The notes under the pieces were generated by a model. The model was not told the origin of the DNA and made no database searches. It saw only the letters and a list, made by a program, of their open reading frames with translations. From NCBI GenBank assembly GCA_030705665.1, contig JAUZQA010000216.1:1-7199 (forward strand): a stretch of DNA of 7,199 nucleotides, in the 5' to 3' direction. The stretch comes from Bacillota bacterium. GTDB lineage: Bacteria; Bacillota; Bacilli; Bacillales_B; DSM-18226. Made by a program: the position numbers and the translations under genes. This document shows positions 1-6,311 of the stretch, piece after piece. Numbering within the stretch: the stretch's first letter is position 1; each line of letters starts with the position of its first letter.

Positions 1-602
1 CAGGAATTTTATTACCAATCTTAATTGCAGGGGATATTTTTGCCATCATTTATTATCACAGACATGCTGACTGGAAAAACATAAAAAATCTGTTGCCATG
101 GGTAGTTGTTGGTTTAGTTTTGGGGATTGTCGTTGGCGATTATACGAATGATCAACAATTTAAATGGATTATTTCCATTTGTGTTATTCTATGTTTAATT
201 ATTTTAATATACATGGAAAAAAAGGGAGAGGAAGCCAAGGTTCCAAATGGTACGTGGTTTTATATTTTAACAGGAGCTCTCAGTGGATTTGCAACGATGA
301 TTGGCAATGCTGCGGGACCCATTTTTAGTGTGTTTCTGCTTGCTAAAGGATTTGATAAAAATAAATTTCTAGGCACTACAGCTTGGTTTTTCTTTATCAT
401 CAACTTAATAAAGGTACCTATGCAAACGATGTTCTGGCATAATATCCATTATAAAACTTTTTTACTCGCTGTTATGATGATTCCATCAATCGCTATCGGC
501 GCCATATTGGGTGCTTTCTTCATTAAAAAAATCAGTGAAAAGCCTTTTCGATTAGTAATTATCGTAGTAACAGCTATATCAGCTATAAGATTATTATTCT
601 AA
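1..602 (+). CDS. TauE/SafE-family membrane permease, C-terminal part (5' end outside window)
   Basis: The reading frame is open from base 3 (G-I-L-L-P-I-L-I-A-G-D-I-F) through to TAA at 600-602. The gene therefore starts upstream of the window, and the TTG at 93 is an internal leucine codon, not the start. About 199 residues are visible, with five or six hydrophobic segments separated by short basic loops (for example KKISEK). The segment GALSGFATMIGNAAGP (bases about 273-320) fits the glycine-rich membrane motif of the TauE/SafE (formerly DUF81) family. IAGDIFAIIYYHRHADW near the left edge is also typical of it. Family members are integral membrane exporters or permeases, some handling sulfite, sulfoacetate or other organic anions; the substrate here is unknown. 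The gene converges on the LacI-type regulator and shares its terminator, so it is probably not part of the sugar locus. Family call is firm; function is not. Confidence 0.88.
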   Translation, partial: GILLPILIAGDIFAIIYYHRHADWKNIKNLLPWVVVGLVLGIVVGDYTNDQQFKWIISICVILCLIILIYMEKKGEEAKVPNGTWFYILTGALSGFATMIGNAAGPIFSVFLLAKGFDKNKFLGTTAWFFFIINLIKVPMQTMFWHNIHYKTFLLAVMMIPSIAIGAILGAFFIKKISEKPFRLVIIVVTAISAIRLLF

Positions 603-628
603 ATGAAATGGAGTTCACACCGAATTTA

Positions 629-662
629 AAAAAGCTTGCAGATAATCAACTGCAAGCTTTTT
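629..662. terminator. Bidirectional intrinsic terminator between convergent genes
   Basis: A 13-bp perfect inverted repeat pairs 629-641 (AAAAAGCTTGCAG) with 650-662 (CTGCAAGCTTTTT) around the 8-nt loop ATAATCAA. The GC-rich core is GCTTGCAG/CTGCAAGC. It ends in a T-run on both strands: 658-662 on plus, and the complement of 628-633 on minus. It lies 27 bases after the permease stop and 20 bases beyond the regulator stop, so it serves both genes. Confidence 0.92.
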
Positions 663-681
663 GTCCTTTTAGAAAACTCTA

Positions 682-2751
682 TTAAGTTAATCCAATATAT
701 CTAAGATGATCTTTTAATGTTTCCTTTAATTCAACCGGCGGCTCTTCTCGATATACATCCACCCATGATTTGAGCAGATTTTCGGTTGTGACAAAGAGCG
801 GATCTAACCCAATGAAAGACGGTACATTTTTTCCGATTAGTGCATTTGCAGCTGCCAAAGCCAATGTTTGCCCCTGCTTGTAAGGACATTGTGCACCAAT
901 CATTTTTACCATCCCGCCTTTGGCCATGTTTAAAGCAATGGGAAACTCCAAATCAGAGGTTACAATTGCCACATCAGTACGGTCAATATCAGCGAGAGCC
1001 TGCATGGTTTTTACTGCAGGGCCTTCCCAAGAGGTATAAATGCCTTCTATCTCTGGGTATAGATTCATCAATTCAATGGTTTTTTTGTAAGCATCTTCTT
1101 CGGAAGCGAAAGTAACTTGACCTCGTACTTTAAGTTCAGGGTATTCTTCTGTCAGAATTTGTTCTGCAGCGTTATCGCGCTGATTTGTGGCATAAAACTC
1201 TGCACCATACTTCATTAAGCCGATTTTTGTTTTATTATGTTTTGTCATGTATTCCCCTAAGCCTCTGCCCAAAAGGCGCCCATGGTTTCGCTCATTGACA
1301 GATACACATGTAACATAGTCCTTTGGGGTTAATCCATTCGGAACATTTGTAATTAACACAAGTTTTGTCTTGCTTTTAGCCACTTTTTTAAAAGCATTTG
1401 AAGTCTTCGTGTTATCTGTTGGAATGCTAATAAGTATATCAGGTTCCAATGATAACAGACTCTCGAGCTGTTTACTTTGCAGTACAGGATCGAAATGGGC
1501 ATCTGTAATGGCGATCAGGGATATTCCCAAAGAATTAAATACATCTTTGATGCCTTGCTCATGCAAATTCATCCATGCCTTTCCTGTATAATGAAAGGAT
1601 ACAGCTGCGGTGTAATTTCCTTCCCGAATTAATTTCTTTTCTGCATCAGTTAGATGTAAAAGTTCCGGAGAGGCGGCTTTTTCTCCAAAAGGTCCCCTGC
1701 CAATGCCGATCGTTGATTCCCTGACGCGAAGTTCAGTAGGAACAACGATTTTTTTATGTTCACCATTGGGAGATAATTTTAAATTTGGCTCATCACTGTT
1801 TTCTGCCGTGTTAATACGAGCAAGGAGAGCTTCTGCTGCCTCGACGGCAATTTTTCCCGAGTTTTGGGCAACCGTAGTGATGGCAGGGGTATGTAAGGAA
1901 GCCCACTCGAAATCATTAAAACCGACAACGGACAGATCTTTAGGACAATGGATATTATTTTCCTTGATAAATTTAAATACTGCCAAAAGGGTATTGTAGT
2001 TGGCCGCGAAAATCGCAGTCGGAGGATTTTCGCCTAAAAGCAGCTCCTTTAGTTTAGTGAAAATAAAGTTCTCGTTAGCTAAACCGCTGATAATATATTC
2101 CGGGTTATAACGAATGCTATTATCTTCAAGTGCCTGTTTAAAACCATTAATTCGTTCGATATTAGCTTGAGAGTTTGGATCTTCGCATAGGAGTGCAATG
2201 TTCTCGTGGCCGCTCTTAATTAAATGGTTGGCGGCCATGTAGGCGCCTTTTAAATTATCGGATAGAATGACATCGGCTCCGACTCCATCCAGCATTTTTC
2301 CGACAAGAATAATAGGAATCTTAGTACGTTTAAGTAATTTTATGATTGGGTCATCCGATTTATCTACAAAAGCAATAACGCCCAGGGCGTTGGGCTGAGA
2401 TAAAAGAAGTTGTGAATATAAATCAAGCTTTTGTTTTTCGTTTGTTGGCCTAACAGTAATCAAAGAATAGCCAGCCGCATTGATCGTTTTTTCAATTTGC
2501 TTCTCTGCCTCCAGGTGAAAAGGGGTATGTGTGTCACCGGCAATCAGCACAACATATTGCTGTTCTGTAGTAACGGGTGCCGAAGCCTTGCCTTTCTTTA
2601 TAACAAAGTTTGGCGGGAATTCTAATGAGTTAATGGCATCTTCTACTCGTTTGGCCAATTCCGGGCTAACGTATCTTGTTTTGTTGACAACATGGGATAC
2701 GGTTGCAGCAGAAACACCCGCCATTTTTGCAATATCATTAATCGTTGCCAT
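682..2751 (-). CDS. LacI/GalR-family transcriptional regulator fused to a second ABC-type sugar-binding-protein domain
   Basis: The predicted protein is 689 residues, about twice the usual LacI-family length (330-345). The start at 2751 (M-A-T-I-N-D) is preferred over the ATG at 2763. It has AAGGATGG eight bases upstream, while that sequence would abut or overlap the 2763 start, and the N-terminus then aligns with E. coli PurR (MATIKDVAK). Domains: LacI helix-turn-helix at about 2-48 (VSAATVSHVVNKTRYV); hinge about 46-58; first Peripla_BP_3-type effector domain about 66-345, ending in VPTELRVREST, the usual C-terminus of this family. Residues about 355-689 then form a complete second periplasmic-binding-type domain resembling mature RbsB-like sugar-binding proteins (GNYTAAVSFHYTG, YPEIEGIYTSWEGPA, GAQCPYKQGQ, VTTENLLKSWVDVY). 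There is no signal peptide or membrane segment, so it is cytoplasmic. It is probably a repressor of the divergent sugar genes with two ligand sites. The hinge has Gly54 where PurR has Leu54. Confidence 0.9.
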   Translation of the reverse strand: MATINDIAKMAGVSAATVSHVVNKTRYVSPELAKRVEDAINSLEFPPNFVIKKGKASAPVTTEQQYVVLIAGDTHTPFHLEAEKQIEKTINAAGYSLITVRPTNEKQKLDLYSQLLLSQPNALGVIAFVDKSDDPIIKLLKRTKIPIILVGKMLDGVGADVILSDNLKGAYMAANHLIKSGHENIALLCEDPNSQANIERINGFKQALEDNSIRYNPEYIISGLANENFIFTKLKELLLGENPPTAIFAANYNTLLAVFKFIKENNIHCPKDLSVVGFNDFEWASLHTPAITTVAQNSGKIAVEAAEALLARINTAENSDEPNLKLSPNGEHKKIVVPTELRVRESTIGIGRGPFGEKAASPELLHLTDAEKKLIREGNYTAAVSFHYTGKAWMNLHEQGIKDVFNSLGISLIAITDAHFDPVLQSKQLESLLSLEPDILISIPTDNTKTSNAFKKVAKSKTKLVLITNVPNGLTPKDYVTCVSVNERNHGRLLGRGLGEYMTKHNKTKIGLMKYGAEFYATNQRDNAAEQILTEEYPELKVRGQVTFASEEDAYKKTIELMNLYPEIEGIYTSWEGPAVKTMQALADIDRTDVAIVTSDLEFPIALNMAKGGMVKMIGAQCPYKQGQTLALAAANALIGKNVPSFIGLDPLFVTTENLLKSWVDVYREEPPVELKETLKDHLRYIGLT

Positions 2752-2839
2752 TTCTATTACCATCCTTACTTGATATCCGTATAAAAAAATATAGAAAAAT
2801 TTTCTTAACAGTATAGTATTACAATTTTCCTTATTATAT

Positions 2840-2869
2840 ATTATCCCATTAAATGAGTAGTTAGGACAA
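2840..2869 (-). promoter_or_regulatory. Possible sigma-A promoter for the LacI-type regulator
   Basis: On the minus strand, TTGTCC (complement of 2864-2869) lies 18 bases ahead of GATAAT (complement of 2840-2845). This would give a leader of about 80 bases before the regulator start. The surrounding DNA is very AT-rich and offers other -10-like hexamers, such as TATACT at about 2810-2815, so the assignment is weak. Confidence 0.35.
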
Positions 2870-2900
2870 TAAGAAATTTACTAAAAGTAAAGTTAAAGTA

Positions 2901-2930
2901 TTGACTATTTTAATAGGAAAGCGCTACAAT
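2901..2930 (+). promoter_or_regulatory. Sigma-A promoter for the sugar isomerase/epimerase gene
   Basis: TTGACT (2901-2906) and TACAAT (2925-2930) are separated by 18 bases, each one or two mismatches from the sigma-A consensus. Transcription would start near 2937, leaving a leader of about 60 bases. The gene's ribosome binding site, AAAGGAGA (2978-2984 and flanks), sits about 11 bases before ATG 2996. The -10 box overlaps an AGCGCT-centred operator-like sequence, so the promoter looks repressible. Confidence 0.75.
2916..2929. promoter_or_regulatory. LacI/GalR-type operator or degenerate cre overlapping the -10 box
   Basis: GGAAAGCGCTACAA has the central AGCGCT palindrome typical of LacI-family operators. 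Against the cre consensus TGWAANCGNTNWCA it has three mismatches. It runs from the spacer into the -10 hexamer, where a bound repressor would block polymerase. Either CcpA or the divergently encoded regulator could bind it; sequence alone does not decide. Confidence 0.5.
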
Positions 2931-2995
2931 AGCAACATAGAGAAAAATTTACGCAAATATATTAAAACCATTACCGTAAAGGAGATAATCTATCT

Positions 2996-3910
2996 ATGAA
3001 ACTGGGATTTGTAAGCGCTATTCTTGGGGATTCTACGTTTGAAGAAGTTATTGATACAGCAGCAGAACTTGGATATGAGTGTGTAGAGGTTGCCTGCTGG
3101 CCAAAAGAAAAGGCCGCCAGGCGTTATGCGGGTATTACACATATTGATATTGAAGAACTTTCTGATGACCAAATTGAATATATTAGAGATTATTGTAAAC
3201 AGAAGGGTGTTGAAATCTCAGCCCTCGCTTATTATCCTAATACGCTCGACCCTGATCTTGAAAATCGGACAAAATATGTCGAGCATTTAAAAAACATGAT
3301 CCGAACCGCACCAAAATTAGGTGTAAATACTGTAACCACTTTTATAGGAAGAGTGCAGGATAAAACGGTTGAGGAAAACCTTGAAATATTTGCAGAAGTG
3401 TGGCAACCGATTGTGGCCCTCGCTGAAGAATACAGTGTACGGATTGCCATTGAAAACTGCCCAATGTTATTCACTGTTGACCAGTGGCCAGGGGGACAAA
3501 ACTTAGCCACAACACCAGCCATTTGGAGAAAAATGTTTGAGATTATCCCAAGTGACAATCTCGGCTTAAACTATGACCCATCCCATTTTGTCTGGCAGCA
3601 TATTGATTATATCCGTCCACTTTACGAATTTAAGGATAAAATTTTTCATGTACATTATAAAGATATTAAGCTTTACCCTGAAAAACTGAATGAAGTGGGC
3701 ATTATGGCTTACCCGCTGGAATATATGTCACCTAAACTTCCTGGACTGGGCGATGTAGATTGGGGTAAATATGTTTCTGCTTTGACAGATATTGGTTACG
3801 ATGGATATACGTGCATTGAAATTGAAGATAAAGCATTTGAAGGAACGGCAGAAAAGATAAAAAATTCAATGGAATTAAGCTATCGTTATATGAGACAATT
3901 TGTCATTTAA
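2996..3910 (+). CDS. Sugar (phosphate) isomerase/epimerase, xylose-isomerase-like TIM barrel
   Basis: The 304-residue protein has the layout of the AP-endonuclease-2/xylose-isomerase-like TIM-barrel family (IolE, IolI, D-tagatose 3-epimerase relatives, typically 260-310 residues). It begins MKLGFVSAILGDSTFEEVI, the usual first strand. The four metal ligands expected of the family have clear candidates: Glu153 (IAIENCP), Asp194 with His197 (LNYDPSH), His218 or His220 (FHVHYKD) and Glu275 (CIEIED). PGLGDVDW (249-256) is also characteristic. It is cytoplasmic, with no signal peptide. Members interconvert ketoses, aldoses or their epimers using a divalent metal; the substrate here is not predictable. 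It follows a repressible promoter divergent from the LacI-type regulator and precedes a ROK kinase, consistent with catabolism of one imported sugar. An AAAGGAGA ribosome binding site supports the start. Confidence 0.9.
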   Translation: MKLGFVSAILGDSTFEEVIDTAAELGYECVEVACWPKEKAARRYAGITHIDIEELSDDQIEYIRDYCKQKGVEISALAYYPNTLDPDLENRTKYVEHLKNMIRTAPKLGVNTVTTFIGRVQDKTVEENLEIFAEVWQPIVALAEEYSVRIAIENCPMLFTVDQWPGGQNLATTPAIWRKMFEIIPSDNLGLNYDPSHFVWQHIDYIRPLYEFKDKIFHVHYKDIKLYPEKLNEVGIMAYPLEYMSPKLPGLGDVDWGKYVSALTDIGYDGYTCIEIEDKAFEGTAEKIKNSMELSYRYMRQFVI

Positions 3911-3932
3911 CCACTGTTTCCAGTCTCTGTTC

Positions 3933-4055
3933 ATGATGCGAAGGATTAAAGACCAACTGAGGGACTTTCGGAGCTTGCTTGAAGCAACGAATGTTCCTTT
4001 TTTTAGATATAGTTTTTATGATACAGGGCGCTTCATGCCTGCAATTAGTTTATAA
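3933..4055 (+). CDS. Doubtful 40-residue ORF filling the isomerase-kinase gap
   Basis: A frame from ATG 3933 (or 3936) to TAA 4053-4055 encodes a basic, aromatic-rich peptide beginning MMRRIKDQLRDF and ending TGRFMPAISL. It starts 22 bases after the isomerase stop and ends 12 bases before the kinase ATG, an operon-like arrangement. Against it, there is no recognisable ribosome binding site, the terminator-like hairpin at 3960-4004 lies inside it, and I recognise no family. It may be chance, a regulatory leader peptide, or the remnant of a decayed gene. Confidence 0.2.
   Translation: MMRRIKDQLRDFRSLLEATNVPFFRYSFYDTGRFMPAISL
3960..4004 (+). terminator. Intrinsic terminator or attenuator between isomerase and kinase genes
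   Basis: AGGGAC (3960-3965) pairs with GTTCCT (3993-3998), with one G-T pair. After one mismatch, TTCG pairs with CGAA, then inner TTGC/GCAA closes over TTGAA with a small GAGC bulge. Seven T residues (3998-4004) follow. No convincing separate promoter was found before the kinase, so read-through is likely and the hairpin would lower kinase expression relative to the isomerase. Confidence 0.65.
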
Positions 4056-4067
4056 GGCGGGGGTAAA

Positions 4068-5039
4068 ATGAGAAAATTAATAGGTATAGATTTAGGTGGA
4101 ACAACTGTTAAATTCGCCATTTTGACTGAAAAAGGGGAAATCCAGCAAAAGTGGAGCATCGAGACAGATATTCGAAATGAAGGTAACAATATCATTCCCA
4201 GCATTGTCGAATCGATTAATCATCGTCTAAATATATATGGATTATCAGCTAATGATTTTCTGGGGATTGGGATGGGTTCTCCTGGAACCGTTGATCGTGA
4301 AAATGGGACAGTTATTGGGGCGTACAATTTAAATTGGAGCACATTAAAGTCGGTGAAAGAATTAATTGAAGCTGGAACTGGCATTCCCTTTTACATTGAT
4401 AATGATGCCAATGCAGCAGCTTTAGGCGAGAGTTGGAAGGGTGCCGGGGAAGGCGGTGTCAATGTTGTCTTTATCACACTTGGGACAGGGGTTGGCGGTG
4501 GCGTTATTGCAGAAGGGAATTTAATTCATGGTAGAGGATCAGCGGGAGAAATTGGTCATATTATTGTAGATCCGAATGGATATCAGTGTACTTGCGGCAA
4601 TCACGGCTGTCTCGAGACAGTTGCCAGTGCAACAGGTATTGTCCGATTAGCTCGCGACTTGTCTGAGAAATTTGCTGGCGAATCGGAATTGAAATGGTTC
4701 ATTGATGATGGCCAAGAAGTAACCTCTAAAACGGTATTTGACCTGGCAAAACGGGAAGATAGACTGGCTGCTATCGTAGTGGATAAATTTTATTTTTATT
4801 TAGGACTAGCTTGCGCCAACATTGCTAATATTTTAAACCCTGAAGCCATTGTCATAGGCGGGGGAGTATCGGCTGCAGGGGAAATGCTACTAAAAGGCGC
4901 AGAAGAAAATTTCCATAAATTTGCCTTTCCACAAGTCAAAACAAGTACGGAAATAAAACTGGCCCAGTTAGGAAATGATGCAGGAGTAATTGGAGCTGCA
5001 TCATTAGTGAGCCATGCCAGAAAGAGATATTTAGATTAA
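4068..5039 (+). CDS. ROK-family sugar kinase (glucokinase-like)
   Basis: The 323-residue protein matches the usual length of ROK kinases such as Bacillus GlcK (about 320). Visible motifs, in order: the phosphate-binding loop DLGGTT (8-13); DNDANAAALGE (111-121), with Asp113 as the expected catalytic base; GTGVGGG (139-145); GEIGH with Glu161 and His164 in sugar and zinc binding; the ROK zinc motif CTCGNHGCLE (174-183), whose cysteines 174, 176 and 181 join His164 as ligands; and IGGGVSAAG (263-271) for nucleotide binding. There is no N-terminal helix-turn-helix, so it is a kinase, not a ROK repressor. It phosphorylates a hexose with ATP in the cytoplasm. Glucose is the default guess, but allose, fructose or an amino sugar is possible given its partner isomerase. 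The ribosome binding site is G-rich (GGCGGGGGT, 4056-4064), directly after a TAA at 4053. Confidence 0.93.
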   Translation: MRKLIGIDLGGTTVKFAILTEKGEIQQKWSIETDIRNEGNNIIPSIVESINHRLNIYGLSANDFLGIGMGSPGTVDRENGTVIGAYNLNWSTLKSVKELIEAGTGIPFYIDNDANAAALGESWKGAGEGGVNVVFITLGTGVGGGVIAEGNLIHGRGSAGEIGHIIVDPNGYQCTCGNHGCLETVASATGIVRLARDLSEKFAGESELKWFIDDGQEVTSKTVFDLAKREDRLAAIVVDKFYFYLGLACANIANILNPEAIVIGGGVSAAGEMLLKGAEENFHKFAFPQVKTSTEIKLAQLGNDAGVIGAASLVSHARKRYLD

Positions 5040-5180
5040 CCTAGTTTAATAGATCATTTAGAAAAAACGCTTTTCCATCTATTCCAGAGCAGTGCAACTA
5101 TCTTCTACGAGTAAGTAACTATCGTACGAGCATTATATGGTTCAGTTAAATTAGATAAAACATTTTTTCGAAAAGTTATA

Positions 5181-5193
5181 GATGTAAAACATC
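5181..5193. repeat. Short inverted repeat before the response regulator gene
   Basis: GATGT (5181-5185) and ACATC (5189-5193) are inverted around AAA, 14 bases ahead of the ribosome binding site. A 10-bp palindrome, TTTTCGAAAA, lies just upstream at 5165-5174. Either could be an operator. No convincing promoter or terminator was identified elsewhere in the 5040-5217 gap. Confidence 0.3.
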
Positions 5194-5217
5194 AAACGAA
5201 CTACATGAGGGATGACG

Positions 5218-5931
5218 ATGAGAATATTGATTGCAGATGATAATGCGGCTTCTAGAAAATTGCTGAGGCAAATGGTTAAATACATGCCTAACTATCAAAT
5301 TATCGGAGAAGCAGTAAATGGTGAGGAATTAATCAACAAAGTAGTCATGGAAAAACCCGACGTTGCACTAGTAGATATCAATATGCCGTTATTGGATGGA
5401 ATGAAAGCAGTGAAAACTTGCAAAAAAATTGTGCCTTCTTTACAAGTAATCTTCATCACCGGCAATGATAAATATGCTTTGGAAGCTTTCGGGGTGCAAG
5501 CAATCGATTACATTATTAAACCTATTGAACGGTACAGGCTGTTTGCAGCTTTAGAGCGTGCGTCCGCTTTTCAGAATCGGACTGTTTTGATTCAGCAGCC
5601 GCCAATTAAAAAGGATTTGATGGTTAAACAGAATAATCAATACTTTTTTATACCTTTAGATGACATCATTTTTATTAAAAAGGCAGAACGCAAATCGGTC
5701 ATTCACACTTTGAATCAAAATATAGAGTTCAATGAAGCTTTAACCAATCTTGAAGAAATCCTTGATTCACGGTTTGTATCATCCCACAGGTCGTATATTA
5801 TTAATATGCAATATTTATACAAGATCGAAGTGGCTGGTCAAACTTATGTAGCTCATTTTAAAAATTACAATGATACAGCAAAAGTTTCGAAGACTAAGTT
5901 AGCAGAACTACAAAAAAATAAATCCTTGTGA
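5218..5931 (+). CDS. LytTR-family response regulator (REC plus LytTR DNA-binding domain)
   Basis: The start at 5218 is preferred to ATG 5212. AGGG at 5208-5211 sits six bases before it but abuts 5212, and M-R-I-L-I-A-D-D is the usual receiver start. The 237-residue protein has an N-terminal receiver domain (about 1-115) with acidic residues Asp7 and Asp8, phosphoacceptor Asp53 in VDINMP, Thr81 and Lys101 in the KP motif. All key residues of phosphotransfer are present. A linker leads to a LytTR domain (about 133-232) with the family's FIPLDDIIFIKKAERKS strand region and the SSHRSYIINM element. LytTR proteins bind direct repeats about two helical turns apart. No histidine kinase is encoded next to it within the window. 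It stands between a sugar kinase and a sugar transporter operon, so control of the transporter is plausible but unproven. Confidence 0.93.
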   Translation: MRILIADDNAASRKLLRQMVKYMPNYQIIGEAVNGEELINKVVMEKPDVALVDINMPLLDGMKAVKTCKKIVPSLQVIFITGNDKYALEAFGVQAIDYIIKPIERYRLFAALERASAFQNRTVLIQQPPIKKDLMVKQNNQYFFIPLDDIIFIKKAERKSVIHTLNQNIEFNEALTNLEEILDSRFVSSHRSYIINMQYLYKIEVAGQTYVAHFKNYNDTAKVSKTKLAELQKNKSL

Positions 5932-5958
5932 GGTCCCATTTTACAGGACCTCTTTTTT
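5930..5958 (+). terminator. Intrinsic terminator after the response regulator
   Basis: GAGGTCC (5930-5936) pairs perfectly with GGACCTC (5946-5952) across a 9-nt loop, followed by six T residues (5953-5958). The stem begins inside the TGA stop codon (5929-5931). It separates the response regulator transcript from the ABC transporter operon. Confidence 0.93.
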
Positions 5959-6244
5959 GGCCGCATCGGCTGAACCAAAAGGACAAATAGATAAGCCCCT
6001 GTGGGAATTGTAGATGGAAGGGTCTTACTATCATATAAGCGAATATTTACTGATAAGTGTGGGTTATACCAGTACCGCGGAAAAGAAATAACTTTCAGAA
6101 TTTAGGGTCTGTAGTTAACTTAAGAAGACTTTCCCTACTCGAAAATTTTTTAAAAATTGTGCATTTTTTGTCTGAATGGAAAATTAGGTAGCCTGAATAA
6201 AAAGAAAGTGATTTCAAGCAGACGAAATTATGGACTGAAGTCAA

Positions 6245-6274
6245 TTAGACAGAAACTTTGTAATCGATTACAAT
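6245..6274 (+). promoter_or_regulatory. Predicted sigma-A promoter of the sugar ABC transporter operon
   Basis: TTAGAC (6245-6250) and TACAAT (6269-6274) are 18 bases apart, the same spacing and -10 hexamer as the isomerase promoter at 2901-2930. Transcription would begin near 6281, about 100 bases before the ATPase start. The -10 lies within the right arm of a perfect palindrome, as expected for a repressed sugar promoter. Confidence 0.6.
6258..6273. promoter_or_regulatory. Perfect 16-bp palindromic operator matching cre
   Basis: TTGTAATCGATTACAA is fully palindromic with a central CG. Its inner 14 bases match the Bacillus cre consensus TGWAANCGNTNWCA at every specified position. It covers most of the -10 box of the transporter promoter. 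CcpA is the best-supported binder; the LacI-type regulator encoded nearby is an alternative or additional one, since this family shares operator architecture. Confidence 0.8.
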
Positions 6275-6282
6275 TCAATTGT
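6270..6282. repeat. Second inverted repeat overlapping the cre-like operator
   Basis: ACAATT and AATTGT are inverted around a single C. The repeat shares ACAA with the right arm of the preceding palindrome, so TTGTA-type half-sites occur three times in 26 bases, spanning the -10 and the predicted transcription start. It may be a second operator, possibly for a different repressor. Confidence 0.4.
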
Positions 6283-6311
6283 AGAGCTAAGAAGGGAAAA
6301 AATGAGCAAAG

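Noticed and set aside
93..602. TTG at 93 as the start of a 169-residue permease
   Set aside because: The frame is open back to the window edge with family-typical sequence, so the gene is truncated by the window and TTG is an internal leucine.
2749..2763. Regulator start at ATG 2763 (M-V-I-E-M-A-T-I)
   Set aside because: No ribosome binding site at proper spacing; the ATG at 2751 has AAGGATGG eight bases upstream and matches the PurR N-terminus.
5056..5078. Possible terminator after the ROK kinase (GAAAA/TTTTC pairing)
   Set aside because: Only five A-T-rich pairs and no following T-run; not a credible intrinsic terminator.
5142..5150. TCAGTTAAA as a LytTR half-site upstream of the response regulator
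   Set aside because: It fits the degenerate consensus at eight of nine positions, but no partner repeat lies about 21 bases away, and such matches are frequent in AT-rich DNA.
6060..6090. ACCAGTACCGCGG stretch resembling the T-box core sequence
   Set aside because: The T-box needs AGGGTGGNACCGCG; only ACCGCGG with its flank is kept. No terminator/antiterminator pair follows, and the nearest gene is a sugar transporter, not an amino-acid gene.
6014..6091. Small ORF of 25 residues beginning M-E-G-S-Y-Y
   Set aside because: No clear ribosome binding site, no recognisable motif and no positional link to a neighbouring gene.
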